A program made the translations under genes and the position numbers. A model generated the notes under the pieces. It ran no database searches and was not told the origin of the DNA. It worked only from the letters and a program-made list of their open reading frames with translations. From Fistulifera solaris (Eukaryota > Bacillariophyta > Bacillariophyceae > Naviculales > Stauroneidaceae), in NCBI GenBank assembly GCA_030295235.1, contig AP026132.1:713501-777500 (forward strand): DNA of 64,000 nt, read 5' to 3'. Shown here piece after piece: positions 40,061-50,215 of the stretch (position 1 is its first letter; each line of letters begins with the position of its first letter).

Positions 40061-42476
40061 ATGAAACTGCACAAACCTCTAGTTATCTCCCTCCTCGCCC
40101 GAGGCGTCTGCGGGTGGGAACTCCCCGAGTTTATGCAAGAGTATGCAGCTAACAAACAGATCACGGAACAGCAGAAATATCGGAACGCTATGGTGAAACC
40201 AATTTTATTGCCGGAATCATCGAATGGACGCAGCTTGGCTGAGACCGAAGGACCGACGGAATCGCCCGCCCCTTCACCGTCCCCGTCGTGGCAACCAACT
40301 CTCACGCCGACTGAAACGTCCCCGCCGACCATCGATAACACACCCGAGCCTACAGAGTCACCGGCCCCGTCTCCCAGTCCTAGTTGGATGCCAACCTTGC
40401 AGCCCTCGGATACTCCCAGTGAAAGTCCTTCAAACAGTCCGACACAAACACCCTCTCAGTTGCCATCACTGGCGCCGACAATCACTCCAATGCCTACAGG
40501 ACAGCCATCTGCAGCTCCTTCAGATGTGCCCTCTTCCGTGCCTTCGGCAATGCCGACAATGATGCCATCGATATCGGCACAACCGAGCGCAATGCCGTCA
40601 GACCTTCCATCCAGCCAACCATCGCCAGCGCCCTCAATTTCGTCAGCCCCATCCTCTAATCCGAGTGAGGCACCGACCATGCTTCCAAGTGCTGTACCTT
40701 CGATGGAGCCTAGCGCTCAACCGTCTGGGGCTCCTTCGCTCAGTGAACAGCCTTCGACCATGCCCACGATGGTTAGAATTGAGGGCGATTCGTTCGTTGT
40801 TGCGCTTCCTTTCGAAAGTCCTTTGAATGATACACAAGTGGCTGCCTTTGAAAGAGGAACCATGAAATGGCTTGAACAAAACGGTGTTTCCTCTGGCTCA
40901 ACAACGAATGTTGTCGTGACTGTTACTGACCAGGTAGTCGTTCTGACCTACGTACCGCCGTCCCGACGACGTGACTTACAAACTGTTTCAGCCCCAGCAC
41001 TCACCCTGAAAGACTTGGAGGTGACTTTCAGCGTGAACGTAACTTATTATGGCACAGATCCGGCGTTCAATCTACAAGCCGAATTGGATCCAGAGTTTCA
41101 AGGCAAGAACACTCTGTGGGTTCGCGAGCTGATCAACGCTGATTCCAGTTTCATTCAGCTAGATCCTGTCGTTATTAGTATCCAAGATATGGACAATGAG
41201 AAAAAGCGAACCAAAGCTTCCGACGGAATGGGGGCCGCATCTGCAGCGATTATCTCGGTTGTTGCCATCGGAGCCGCAATTCTGGGTATCGTGGCATCGG
41301 TGTATTCTATCCGCAGCTATCGAACATCGGTCTATGGCGAAGAACTCCACAGTCCAACCTCTCAGGATAATAGCTTCTTTGGAGATCAAGGTATGGCGGA
41401 TATGAATATGACAAGGACGTTCGACAACGAAGCAGCTTATGAAGAGCCTACGGCGAACAAATTTTGCCTTGAACCGGACGAGGAGCAATCCTGTTTGAGC
41501 ATGCCTCGCCCGCTCAGCCCTAACACACTCGAGAAAGGTTGCAACCCAGTCAAGCCCATCTTAGACGGTATTGTCTTTCGACAGACGGATTCAAGTGCGC
41601 ATGCCATGGACCCTCCAACTGCTGCCTCGGAAGCGGGTGCACCCTCTCAACCTGAAGAAAAGCGTATTTCTCTGACAAAAGAAACAACAACCCACGTAGG
41701 CAAAGTACGTCGTCGCTCGAGTCCTAAGAATGCCGAAGAGGAAGATAGAGCACAGTATCGCCAGAAAGCCATTTTCGATGAGGTACGTTTCAACATTTGA
41801 CAATCCAGAAAACTCGTCCTCAATCGCATTTAGTCTCACGACGCATTGTGCGCTTTCTTTACAGATGAATACACCATCCGAGATGTCATCTCACTTTGGA
41901 CGAGATAAACGAGCAACATATGGCCGAGACTCTGTAGAAAGTGAACTAGCGGAAAAGCTGCGTTCGACCAAGATTACCAATGAGGGCGCGTATCCTGTCA
42001 GCAACTCGTCTCCGCAGGCACAGTCCGATTGGAGCTCACAAGCCAACTCGTTCTTTGCCAACATTATTGGACGAAAGAGTAACAATGGGCAAAGAAAAGA
42101 CTCGATTACCAGCAACGCGAGATCACGTCAAGCTCTACCCAAACAAGCTGCCGTACAACCAGCCCACGGTGAAGCTCGAAGAAAGGATCGCACTTCATTT
42201 GAATCATTTGCCCGTCGTTCGGGTGGTGTATACGATGTCTTTGCTCCGGCTGGACCAATCGGTATTGTCGTTGACACTACTAAAGACGGACCCGCGGTTC
42301 ATTCGCTCAAATCAACTTCTCCGATGTTGGGTTTGATCAATCCGGGCGATTTAATCGTCGGACTGGATGATATGGACACTCGAGCCATGACGGCTGCCTC
42401 ATTGACGCGACTGATGGCGCAAAAAGCGAACCAGAAAGAACGAAAAATTACCCTTTTGGCGGGTGACAATTACTAA
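40061..42476 (+). CDS. Mucin-like single-pass membrane protein with PSxxPS repeats and C-terminal PDZ domain, two exons
   Basis: Exon 1 (40061-41782) encodes a signal peptide (MKLHKPLVISLLARGVCGWE), then about 180 residues of Pro/Ser/Thr repeats (TESPAPSPSPSW twice, and many PSxxPS units), a globular extracellular region (residues ~245-375) and a membrane helix (AAIISVVAIGAAILGIVAS, about residue 397). An 82-nt intron (41783-41864, GTACGT...TACAG, phase 0) follows. Exon 2 encodes a cytosolic tail ending in a PDZ domain (PAGPIGIVVDTTKDGPAVHS; GLINPGDLIVGLDDMDTRAM). Total 777 residues. PSxxPS proteins are frequent at diatom surfaces and in adhesion; a PDZ on the cytosolic side would link a glycosylated surface protein to the cell interior. 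Function is inferred from architecture only. Confidence 0.75.
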
Positions 42477-42547
42477 ATGTCAGCGTTTATAAATATAAAT
42501 AAAGAGTGTTTCGTCTTTTTAGCATCGAGATGTCAATGTATCAGCTG

Positions 42548-43021
42548 CTATCGTCTCCACCAAGGAGTCATGCTTTTGAGAATCGCCCCCGCTTGTTGTG
42601 TCATGTCGGAAAGATCTTTGGTTTTGTTGTGCGATGATTGTAGTGTAGTTCGATTTCGCGCTAATTCTTCTTGTATGCCTAAACTGATTTCTTCAGTCTC
42701 CATCATGGTACTTCTCGCTCGTTCCAAAGTTTCATTCTGTTTCGTCAGTTGATCCTCATTCGATTTTAAGTGTGCATCCGCATTCGAGGATGATAAGAGA
42801 AAGGATCGTTGTTGCTTTGTGGCCATGGCCGCGACGTTCTGTTTGTACTGCAACGTTCGTTCCAAATATTCTTCCTTTTCCGCCATGCATCGGGCTTCGG
42901 TGCTCATTTGTTGTAAAATCAGCTGCAATTCTTGATAAAGTTCGTCGGAAGGCGACTGAGCGTACTCGGAAACGAGACGTTGGTATTCTTGATAATACGC
43001 ATGATAGGCTTCCTGGCTCAT
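42548..43021 (-). CDS. Qb-SNARE-like (Vti1/GOSR-type) helical protein without membrane anchor
   Basis: A 157-residue all-helical protein starting MSQEAYHAYYQEYQRLVSEY. The C-terminal ~65 residues fit a SNARE helix of the Vti1/GOSR kind: LERARSTMMETEEISLGIQ, EELARNRTTLQSSHNKTKDL and SDMTQQAGAILKSM, with E/Q positions at the layer spacing. Such SNAREs drive fusion at Golgi and endosomes and normally end in a transmembrane tail. Here the frame stops after MTPWWRR. I found no hydrophobic segment in the following ~80 bp in any frame. It could be a soluble member, or a coiled-coil protein of another kind. Convergent with the PDZ gene. Confidence 0.45.
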   Translation of the reverse strand: MSQEAYHAYYQEYQRLVSEYAQSPSDELYQELQLILQQMSTEARCMAEKEEYLERTLQYKQNVAAMATKQQRSFLLSSSNADAHLKSNEDQLTKQNETLERARSTMMETEEISLGIQEELARNRTTLQSSHNKTKDLSDMTQQAGAILKSMTPWWRR

Positions 43022-43436
43022 TGCTAATTGATACGGCGTTTCTCTCTAAACAGTCAATTATCACTTTTGGTTGCAATGAATTTTCTTTTTAGTCAATGAC
43101 AAGGGTACGGTACCATTCGACTATTTCAAAGAAATCAGCAGACCGCGCATATATCTCTAGTTGGTGCCTCGTGACTGAAACGCAGTCTTGGTTCCTAGAT
43201 TGTACACCCGGGGGCATAGTAAACATGCATCATTTCATCGGCATTTTGGCATCCTTCGGGGCCGGGTAGCCTAATGCGATGCTGAAGATAGGCATAATAC
43301 CGAGTACTGTTCATTATAATATTATCCATTCTAAAAACGCTGAAAAGCAGGAGGAACGGAGTGAGCGTAAAGATAGACGTTCTTCTTACTCCGGTCGATA
43401 AAATTTACCCTTTTGATAGTCTTCACGAGGCGGAGT
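43022..43436. other. Divergent intergenic region with repeat copy
   Basis: Promoters of the SNARE-like gene (minus) and the sulfotransferase (plus). Contains one plus-strand copy of the dispersed repeat at 43169-43221. Confidence 0.45.
43169..43221 (+). repeat. Dispersed repeat copy
   Basis: GTGACTGAAACGCAGTCTTGG with intact GACTG/CAGTC arms, followed after a gap by GGGGGCATAGTA as box 2. Downstream GCATCCTTCGGGG resembles GAGCCTTCGGTG at the same place in the copy at 60629. Confidence 0.6.
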
Positions 43437-44857
43437 ATGAATATTGACAGTGGCGACTGCGACGATGACTCCTCTCCGACGGAATGGGGGCTCTTTCATT
43501 TTGACGAAGAACCAAGAAGAAAACGGTTCAGAAACAAGTACGTCCTGCTTCTCTTTGTTAGTGGTATCCTGGTCATCGCTTCTGTATTTCGTCTGGAGAG
43601 ACTGCCCGCATTTCTTCTTCCGCAAGAAGCCAGCAGACCGACGAGTGTCTCGCAAGTCTCCTCGACGTCCCCACCGGAGTATCGCTACAAAGACGATATA
43701 ATTCGCGGCGATGATATTCAGAAGGCCGTCGCTCGAGATATTGCGCGATTTCGAAGAGAATGTGCGGACAAGAAATGGGCACTCGAGATTTTACATTCGT
43801 CCGATGGCATTTTCGAAATGGACGGCAAGACCTGTCGAAGATTACCCACGCAATCTGAAGTGTCGCGATTGTATGGAACAGATCCGGTCGTATATGGAAT
43901 GGAAACCTGCGAGCAGTTTCGAATGAATGTTCAGCAGGTTCGAAAGGAAGCCGCTGACTCTGAACGCGCCCTGCCGACCGTTCGCGTAGCGGGCTTGTTT
44001 AACACGGGAACTAACGCCATGGCCGCTTCTTTGGCTAGAAATCTGCAGCAAAACTATCCGCTGGGGGATGAAGAGACACTCAACTTTACAAAGATTGATG
44101 AACTGCTCCGTGTTCCTTGGGATAAGCATGTGCCGCCCCGGTTTCGTGGTATTAATGTGCTCGACAGAGATCAGGGAATTGACCTTCGCCTGGTGCTGCC
44201 GGTGGTTATGGTACGCGACCCTTACGGATGGATGCAAAGTATGGTAGGTCGGATTGTGTATGCGTGGTGTATGTTTGGTTGTAACATCATGAAGACGACT
44301 CAACAGAATAGTCTATAATCTTTCGCTCCGTCTCGTGATAAAAGTGCAAAGCACACTACGATGCTGCATGGAACAAACGCGAAAATCGATGCCCCGATCT
44401 ATTAGACGATAATGGTGTCAATTCGGTTGGCGTCAATTTCGAGAAACAGTTTTACGTTGCGTACGACAGCTTGGTCCATCTATGGAATGATTGGAATCAA
44501 GAATACGTGCAAGCAGAATTTCCGCGACTGATGATACGTTTTGAAGATCAGCTCTTCCACGGCGAGAAAGTGATGCAATTGATCAGTAACTGCACCGGTA
44601 TACCATTGAAAAAGCCATATATTTATCAATGGAGTGAGAGTAAGCTACATGGCTACTCTAGTAATCTCATCTCGGCGATCTCCAAGTATGCAAAAAAGCA
44701 AAGAATGCAATTGTCGTGGACTAAATCAGACTTGGAGTTCGCGAAAGCACACCTAGATCCAACTCTTCTACGAGTGTTCGGTTACGATAGCGAAGCGAAT
44801 CGACCTCGCGTAAGTCTTTGGTCTCACCTGAAAGTTATCCGCGCTTGGGTTGGTTAA
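43437..44857 (+). CDS. Type II membrane sulfotransferase-like protein, two exons
   Basis: Starts at ATG 43437 (MNIDSGDCDDDSSPTEWGLF). A membrane anchor (YVLLLFVSGILVIASVF) lies near residue 35-52. The lumenal part shows VRVAGLFNTGTNAMAASLAR, like the 5'-phosphosulfate loop, and LPVVMVRDPYGWMQSM, like the 3'-phosphate binding RDPxxWxxS motif of sulfotransferases. A 101-nt intron (44244-44344, GTAGGT...AAAAG, phase 0) joins MQSM to CKAHYDAAWNK. Exon 2 continues to FGYDSEANRPR, ending at 44857. Another donor (GTAAGT at about 44811) just after NRPR suggests a possible third exon with a different C-terminus. Such enzymes use PAPS to sulfate glycans in the Golgi; the substrate is unknown. Confidence 0.7.
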
Positions 44858-45257
44858 AAGAAAACCTGGGTCGACTTTCCCCGATTGAGAATATGATCCT
44901 CGAAGATCAACTCTTATGGCGAGAAATTTCTGTAGACTATCCGCTAAGTGTCCGTAAAATTGATCAGATCAAAATAAGATCCACTGAGCTTTTTGTAACC
45001 TCGTCGCGGCGTTGTCGGAATATAGCAATTGGCGTGATTGACTTTTATTGACATGGAGTTTCTAAGTAATTTTGCATTTAACCCAAGTCATTTCCTCAAT
45101 TCCTTCCTGCGTATCGCAAAAGCTTTAATGACGTTGCGTTTCTGTGAAAGGATCAGTTCAAGCTAGTCTAAAATTACGGTGCTACTCGTTTGTCTACGTA
45201 TTCCGCATATCTAAATTGGTACCTCTAAATCATGCGCACCCGATCATAGAATCGCAA
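44858..45257. other. Convergent intergenic region
   Basis: Between the 3' ends of the sulfotransferase and the TPR-Aha1 gene. It might contain a third exon of the sulfotransferase (see that entry). No other gene seen. Confidence 0.4.
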
Positions 45258-46429
45258 TCAATACTTTTCTTGAAAGTGTCGGACCCAGTTATCAATTGAT
45301 TTGTGCAGCGCGTTTCGCAATCCGCCACGGTAAATATTATCTTCCACGAGAGACGTTCGGGTACCCGTCGAAACCGTGAAGCCCGTAGCATCGTACGGTT
45401 CACCCACCATACAAGTGCCATCAACGTCCGGAAATTCGAGCTTGCCCCTGCAATCCATAAAGGACCAGTGTACTACGATGGACCATTCATAGATAAGTCG
45501 TTTCTTTCCACGGACGGTCGCCACACTAGCGTGTCCGGAGACAGTGGCGCTCGTGACTGTTGCCAGACCCTCCGAATGCTGAAAGGTGGTAGCTTGCAAT
45601 GATTCCCGCAACGATTCTTGGCCCCACGCCGAGACATCTTTTTCTTCCCAAGTTCCCGCTTTGTTCCACGCCGACTTTCCCGCTTCTTTGGTAGATGTAT
45701 CCTCAAAGGGTACTGTCTCTAGCTTTTGTGGAGCAATGTCACCAATCAACTTTTTGCATCTTCCGAGAGTTCATTGTGAAAGTAAGATGTCTTCTTTCCG
45801 TTGACAATTTTGTATCCTTTGACGTGATCCGATTTTGTAAAATTACCTTCTTCGTCTACGTCAACCTCCATGGGCTCCGATGTTGACGATACTGTACTGG
45901 ATGCTTTCGAAAGAGACTTGGCAGTGCTGGTTGTGGTGGTCGTCTTTGTAACGGATTTCACCGTCGTACTGACTACCTGTTGAGGTGCCTCGGACGCTTG
46001 CTTTTGAACCTTTTCCAGTTCCTTGATCAGAGCTTTGTTTGTCGGATCCAACGATAAAGCTTTTTGTAAAGTAATAACAGCATCTCCAGCTTTCCCTACC
46101 GATACTTGGGCCTGTCCTAATCGCCACCATCCTTTCACATAGGTCGCATCCAAGTCCACCGCCGACTGCGCCGAATGCAAAGCATCTTCCCATCGATTCA
46201 TCTTTCCCTGCGCTAAAGACAAATTGCTGTGTAAAATCGATTGTTGATTCGCGTCGGATGTGCATTCTAGAGCTTTCTTGTAGAGAGCAATCGCATCGGG
46301 CCAAACTTGCGCCTGAATCGCCCGTTTCGCTCGATCTTTGCATTCTTCGAGCATCCGCGTCTTGGCGGCCTCATCCTGGGGCTTGGCGTCGAGAATATCT
46401 TGATGTGCGGAAGCGAAGGGTTGATTCAT
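45258..46429 (-). CDS. TPR-Aha1 Hsp90 cochaperone, one frameshift
   Basis: Starts at ATG 46429 (MNQPFASAHQDILDAKPQDE). Three TPR units are visible in residues ~25-130: AIALYKKALECTSDANQQSI, LHSNLSLAQGKMNRWEDALH, WWRLGQAQVSVGKAGDAV. A Ser/Thr linker follows. After a slip in the T5 run 45751-45755 (one extra A on the coding strand restores the frame), the C-terminal ~160 residues match the Aha1 N-terminal domain: SAWNKAGTWEEKDVSAWGQE, LIYEWSIVVHW and MCRG-like GKLEFPDVDG. Aha1 stimulates the Hsp90 ATPase, and TPR domains bind the Hsp90 MEEVD tail. The two on one chain make a plausible single Hsp90 regulator. Upstream lies the palindrome cluster 46555-47360. Confidence 0.8.
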
Positions 46430-46554
46430 TGTCGGTAGCGCGAAAAGATAACAAGAAGGGAATAGCAAGACGTCCTTAGTATGACGACGAAAGCGAAAAA
46501 GGAAAATGGCCGGTGCTGCGATTTTTGGGCTCCACGTGTAAAAAATCATGGAGT

Positions 46555-47360
46555 GTCTTTCCAGAAATTCTGGAACGACTTCCACAGAATTTCTGTATGA
46601 TCAAAGTTCCGATGTTCCAGAATTTCTGGAACGAATACCACAGAATTTCTGTATGATCGCAAACAACGTTGGTCCAGAATTTCTGGAACGACAACCACAG
46701 AAATACTGGAGAGTGTTTTCACGTTCCGGGAAAATCTGGGAGAGCGGTGTCTACACGTGGTCCAGAAAATCTGGACCATTTGTACTTTCGCGTTCCCAGG
46801 AAATCTGGGCAAGTTGTACTTTGTCGTGGTCCAGAAAATCTGGTGCAGGTATATTTTCACCTTCCCGGAAAATCTGGGAGTGTGCTGTTTTAGCGTGGTC
46901 CAGAAAATCTGGACCAGATGTATTTTCTCTTTCCCAGGAAATCTGGGCGTATCGTTCTTTGACGCGGTCCAGAAAATCTGGACCAGGTATATTTTCACCT
47001 TCCCGGAAAATCTGGGAGTGTGCTGTTTTAACGTGGTCCAGAAAATCTGGACCAGATGTATTTTCACGTTCCCAGGAAATCTGGGGATGTCGTACTTTGT
47101 CGTGGTCCAGAAAATTTGTGCTGTTTTAAAACGTGGTCCAGAAAATCTGGACCTGGTATATTTTCACCGTCCCGGAAAATCTGGGAGTGCAGTGTTCACA
47201 CGGGGTCCAGAAAATCTGGACCAGAAGTAATTTTACGGTCCCAGGAAATCTGGGGATGTCGTACTATGACGTGGTCCAGAAATTCTGGACCAGGTGCCTT
47301 TTCACGTTACCGGAAAATCTGGGATTGCGGTTTCCCTTTGGACGACCACCGAATTTCTGT
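46555..47360. repeat. Array of about two dozen HSE-like palindromes, cluster 3
   Basis: The first ~150 bp alternate TTCCAGAAATTCTGGAACGA-type and ACAGAATTTCTGT palindromes. From about 46700 the array settles into 34-36 bp units centred on CCAGAAAATCTGG, CCCGGAAAATCTGGG or CCCAGGAAATCTGGG, separated by linkers such as TATTTTCACCTT, GTGTGCTGTTTT and GTCGTACTTTGTCG. GGTCCAGAAAATCTGGACC is a near-perfect 19-bp palindrome. The array lies between divergent genes (TPR-Aha1 minus, LRR plus). Long open frames on both strands here are by-products of the stop-poor unit and are not genes. Confidence 0.85.
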
Positions 47361-47700
47361 TTGATTGCAAACACCGGTTACTGCGAACTGCAAACTATAA
47401 CGACCAGGTAAATTCGAAGAACAGAACGACAACACCACAAATGACCCTTCTAGAACTATAAAAAAGTTGAAATGTTCGCATTTGGACGCGTTCTTTCAAA
47501 GAAATAACCGATTACCTTTCTATCTTCAGTGCAAGGTGCAAGGGTTCACAAATCCAATTTACAGAACGTCAGATGAAGAAAAACCTTCCCCAAAGAGCTT
47601 TCAGCTCTTGCGCCGACAGGTGACAGGTCGATATTCTTTCGCTATGGTCACAATTTTGTGAATCATCTCCGACCTGAAAGCATCGCTCAACAATTCCATC

Positions 47701-48288
47701 ATGTCGTTTGAACTCGCCAACGAAACTATCTCCTTCTCGAATCTCGTCGCCAAGATCGAACGAGTCAGCCAGCTTCAGAGTTTCTCCTTGGATTCGATTA
47801 CTCTGGAGGGAGATGAAGATGATTTACAAGTATTCACTAAATTCTTTCGCGGTCATTCGCACCTCGAGTCGGCAAGTTTCCGCAATGTCCGTTTTGTGAG
47901 CGAAGGAATGGACCTCGAACTCGTCTTGTCCATGTTGCTCATTTCGACCGACAAGTTGCGAGTGTTGAGCGTGGATGGATGTCCCATCAAACCCTCCGTC
48001 ATTACTGCTATTACCTACAATTCGACCTTGGATACGATTCGCATGGTGAACTGCGGTTTGACCGACGAGAATGCCATGAAGCTGGTGGACTCTTTGGCCA
48101 AGGCCTCCAGAATCACATCGGTGGATGTGTCGGGCAATAAATTCACGGATTTTGGGTCGCATGCCTTTAGTCAGGGTCTCAAGCAGCGCACCCAGGTCAC
48201 CAATGTTCAAGTGGATGGAGTGACGAAAACCGGAGAAGGCTCTGCGGTGAAAGGTTCGGCTCAGACGGTGTCGGCCAAGTCGGCCTAG
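47701..48288 (+). CDS. Leucine-rich-repeat (RNI-like) protein
   Basis: A 195-residue protein starting MSFELANETISFSNLVAKIE. It has a run of about 28-residue units with an RNI/LRR pattern: LQSFSLDSITLEGDEDDLQV, HLESASFRNVRFVSEGMDLE, LRVLSVDGCPIKPSVITAI, LDTIRMVNCGLTDENAMKLV, ITSVDVSGNKFTDFGSHAF and VTNVQVDGVTKTGEG. There is no signal peptide or membrane helix, so a cytosolic or nuclear adaptor is likely, as for other RNI proteins (Ran GAP-like). It resembles the short LRR proteins common in diatoms. It ends just before an AT-rich region and the satellite array. Confidence 0.7.
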   Translation: MSFELANETISFSNLVAKIERVSQLQSFSLDSITLEGDEDDLQVFTKFFRGHSHLESASFRNVRFVSEGMDLELVLSMLLISTDKLRVLSVDGCPIKPSVITAITYNSTLDTIRMVNCGLTDENAMKLVDSLAKASRITSVDVSGNKFTDFGSHAFSQGLKQRTQVTNVQVDGVTKTGEGSAVKGSAQTVSAKSA

Positions 48289-48649
48289 ATTGTACTTGTA
48301 GCGCTATCGATTGATTAAACTGATGCATTTTTTGATCTGTATGTTTAAGTAAATATATATACTAGAAGCTAGAACGAAATACGATCTTCCGATTTCGGGC
48401 TTCGGGCGTCCCGCAATCAACTTAAGCTAGAATTTATTCTTTGCTGACATTAAAACGGAGAAGTCGACCACTGGTCTAGTTGAACTTGTAGTAGGGCTCT
48501 TACATCTTACATAGGTCCTTCTATACTGATCGATGTTATGGTTATGGATGAGTTTGTTAGATTGACAGGCACCAGGCACTTAATCTCTAAAATAATAATA
48601 ATCATGCATTATGTCTGAAGAACAATCCGACTCAAACAAATCCGGTCCC
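48289..48649. other. Intergenic region before the satellite
   Basis: AT-rich, with no gene. The satellite similarity begins at about 48650. Confidence 0.4.
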
Positions 48650-50116
48650 GGAAATCGAAATCCAGTCGTGGATCGGTAGAATCAACTGTATGGATCATAG
48701 TAAAAACATGAAGGTCAGGACTCGAAGACCTTGCCGGCTGAAATCGCAATTGCGCGAAGTTTCAAGGTGAGAGCATAACTAGTCTTAGATCTATTATTGT
48801 AATGAGACTATAATCAAACGCAAAAAAGACAAACAATTCGCGCTGCAGGCTGCATGTACAAAGGGATTGATGCAGTCTCATAACTGAAATCCAGTCGTGA
48901 ATTGGTGCAACCAACTGTATGGATGATAGTAAAAACTTGAAGGTCAGGACTCGGAGACCTTGCCGGCTGAAATCGCAATTGCGCGAAGTTTCAAGGTGAG
49001 AGCATAACTTGCTTTGGATCTATTATTGTAATGAGGCTATAATCAAACGCAAAAAAGACAAACAATTCGCGCTGCAGGCTGCATGTACAAAGGGATTGAT
49101 GCAGTCTCATAACTGAAATCCAGTCGTGAATTGGTGCAACCAACTGTATGGATGATAGTAAAAACTTGAAGGTCAGGACTCGGAGACCTTGCCGGCTGAA
49201 ATCGCAATTGCGCGAAGTTTCAAGGTGAGAGCATAACTTGCTTTGGATCTATTATTGTAATGAGACTATAATCAAACGCAGAAAAGACAAACAATTCGCG
49301 CTGCAGGCTGCATGTACAAAAGGATTGATGCAGTCTCATAACTGAAATCCAGTCGTGAATTGGTGCAACCAACTGTATGGATCATAGTAAAAACTTGAAG
49401 GCCAGGACTCGGAGACCTTGCCGGCTGAAATCGCAATTGCGCGAAGTTTCAAGGTGAGAGCATAACTTGCTTTGGATCTATTATTGTAATGAGACTATAA
49501 TCAAACGCAGAAAAGACAAACAATTCGCGCTGCAGGCTGCATGTACAAAGGGATTGATGCAGTCTCATAACTGAAATCCAGTCGTGAATTGGTGCAACCA
49601 ACTGTATGGATGATAGTAAAAACTTGAAGGTCAGGACTCGGAGACCTTGCCGGCTGAAATCGCAATTGCGCGAAGTTTCAAGGTGAGAGCATAACTTGCT
49701 TTGGATCTATTATTGTAATGAGACTATAATCAAACGCAAAAAGACAAACAATTCGCGCTGCAGGCTGCATGTACAAAGGGATTGATGCAGTCTCATAACT
49801 GAAATCCAGTCGTGAATTGGTGCAACCAACTGTATGGATGATAGTAAAAACTTGAAGGTCAGGACTCGGAGACCTTGCCGGCTGAAATCGCAATTGCGCG
49901 AAGTTTCAAGGTGAGAGCATAACTTGCTTTGGATCTATTATTGTAATGAGACTATAATCAAACGCAAAAAAGACAAACAATTCGCGCTGCAGGCTGCATG
50001 TACAAAAGGATTGATGCAGTCTCATAACTGAAATCCAGTCGTGAATTGGTGCAACCAACTGTATGGATCATAGTAAAAACTTGAAGGTCAGGACTCGAAG
50101 ACAATGCCGGCTAAAC
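48650..50116 (+). repeat. 229-bp satellite array, about 6.4 copies
   Basis: The word TCCAGTCG recurs at 48661, 48890, 49119, 49348, 49577, 49805 and 50034, giving spacings of 229, 229, 229, 229, 228 and 229. Neighbouring copies differ at only a few positions (for example GATGATAGT/GATCATAGT and an A-run of 5 to 6). The first unit is the most diverged. Each monomer carries the two-box core of the dispersed repeat: ACTGAAATCCAGTCGTG and, about 20 bp on, CAACTGTATGGATGATAGT. It also has CGCAATTGCGCG and GCAGGCTGCATG self-complementary words. The array ends about 100 bp before the RadA-like start. Confidence 0.95.
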
Positions 50117-50215
50117 CTTACGCGGTGTACGGAGTAATATTGCGCGACCCTCCTCAGCCTCGGCAAGGACACCAAAGACCAAAGTCAATATGTTAATTAC
50201 AAAAATGGGTTAGCT

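Noticed and set aside
46555-47360. CRISPR-like array of regular palindromic repeats
   Set aside because: The spacers are themselves similar linkers rather than unique sequences, the unit is only about 35 bp, there are no cas genes, and the setting is eukaryotic.
46548-47364. Long open frames on both strands within the palindrome array
   Set aside because: They arise in several frames at once because the repeat unit lacks stops; the translations are simple repeats of the DNA unit.
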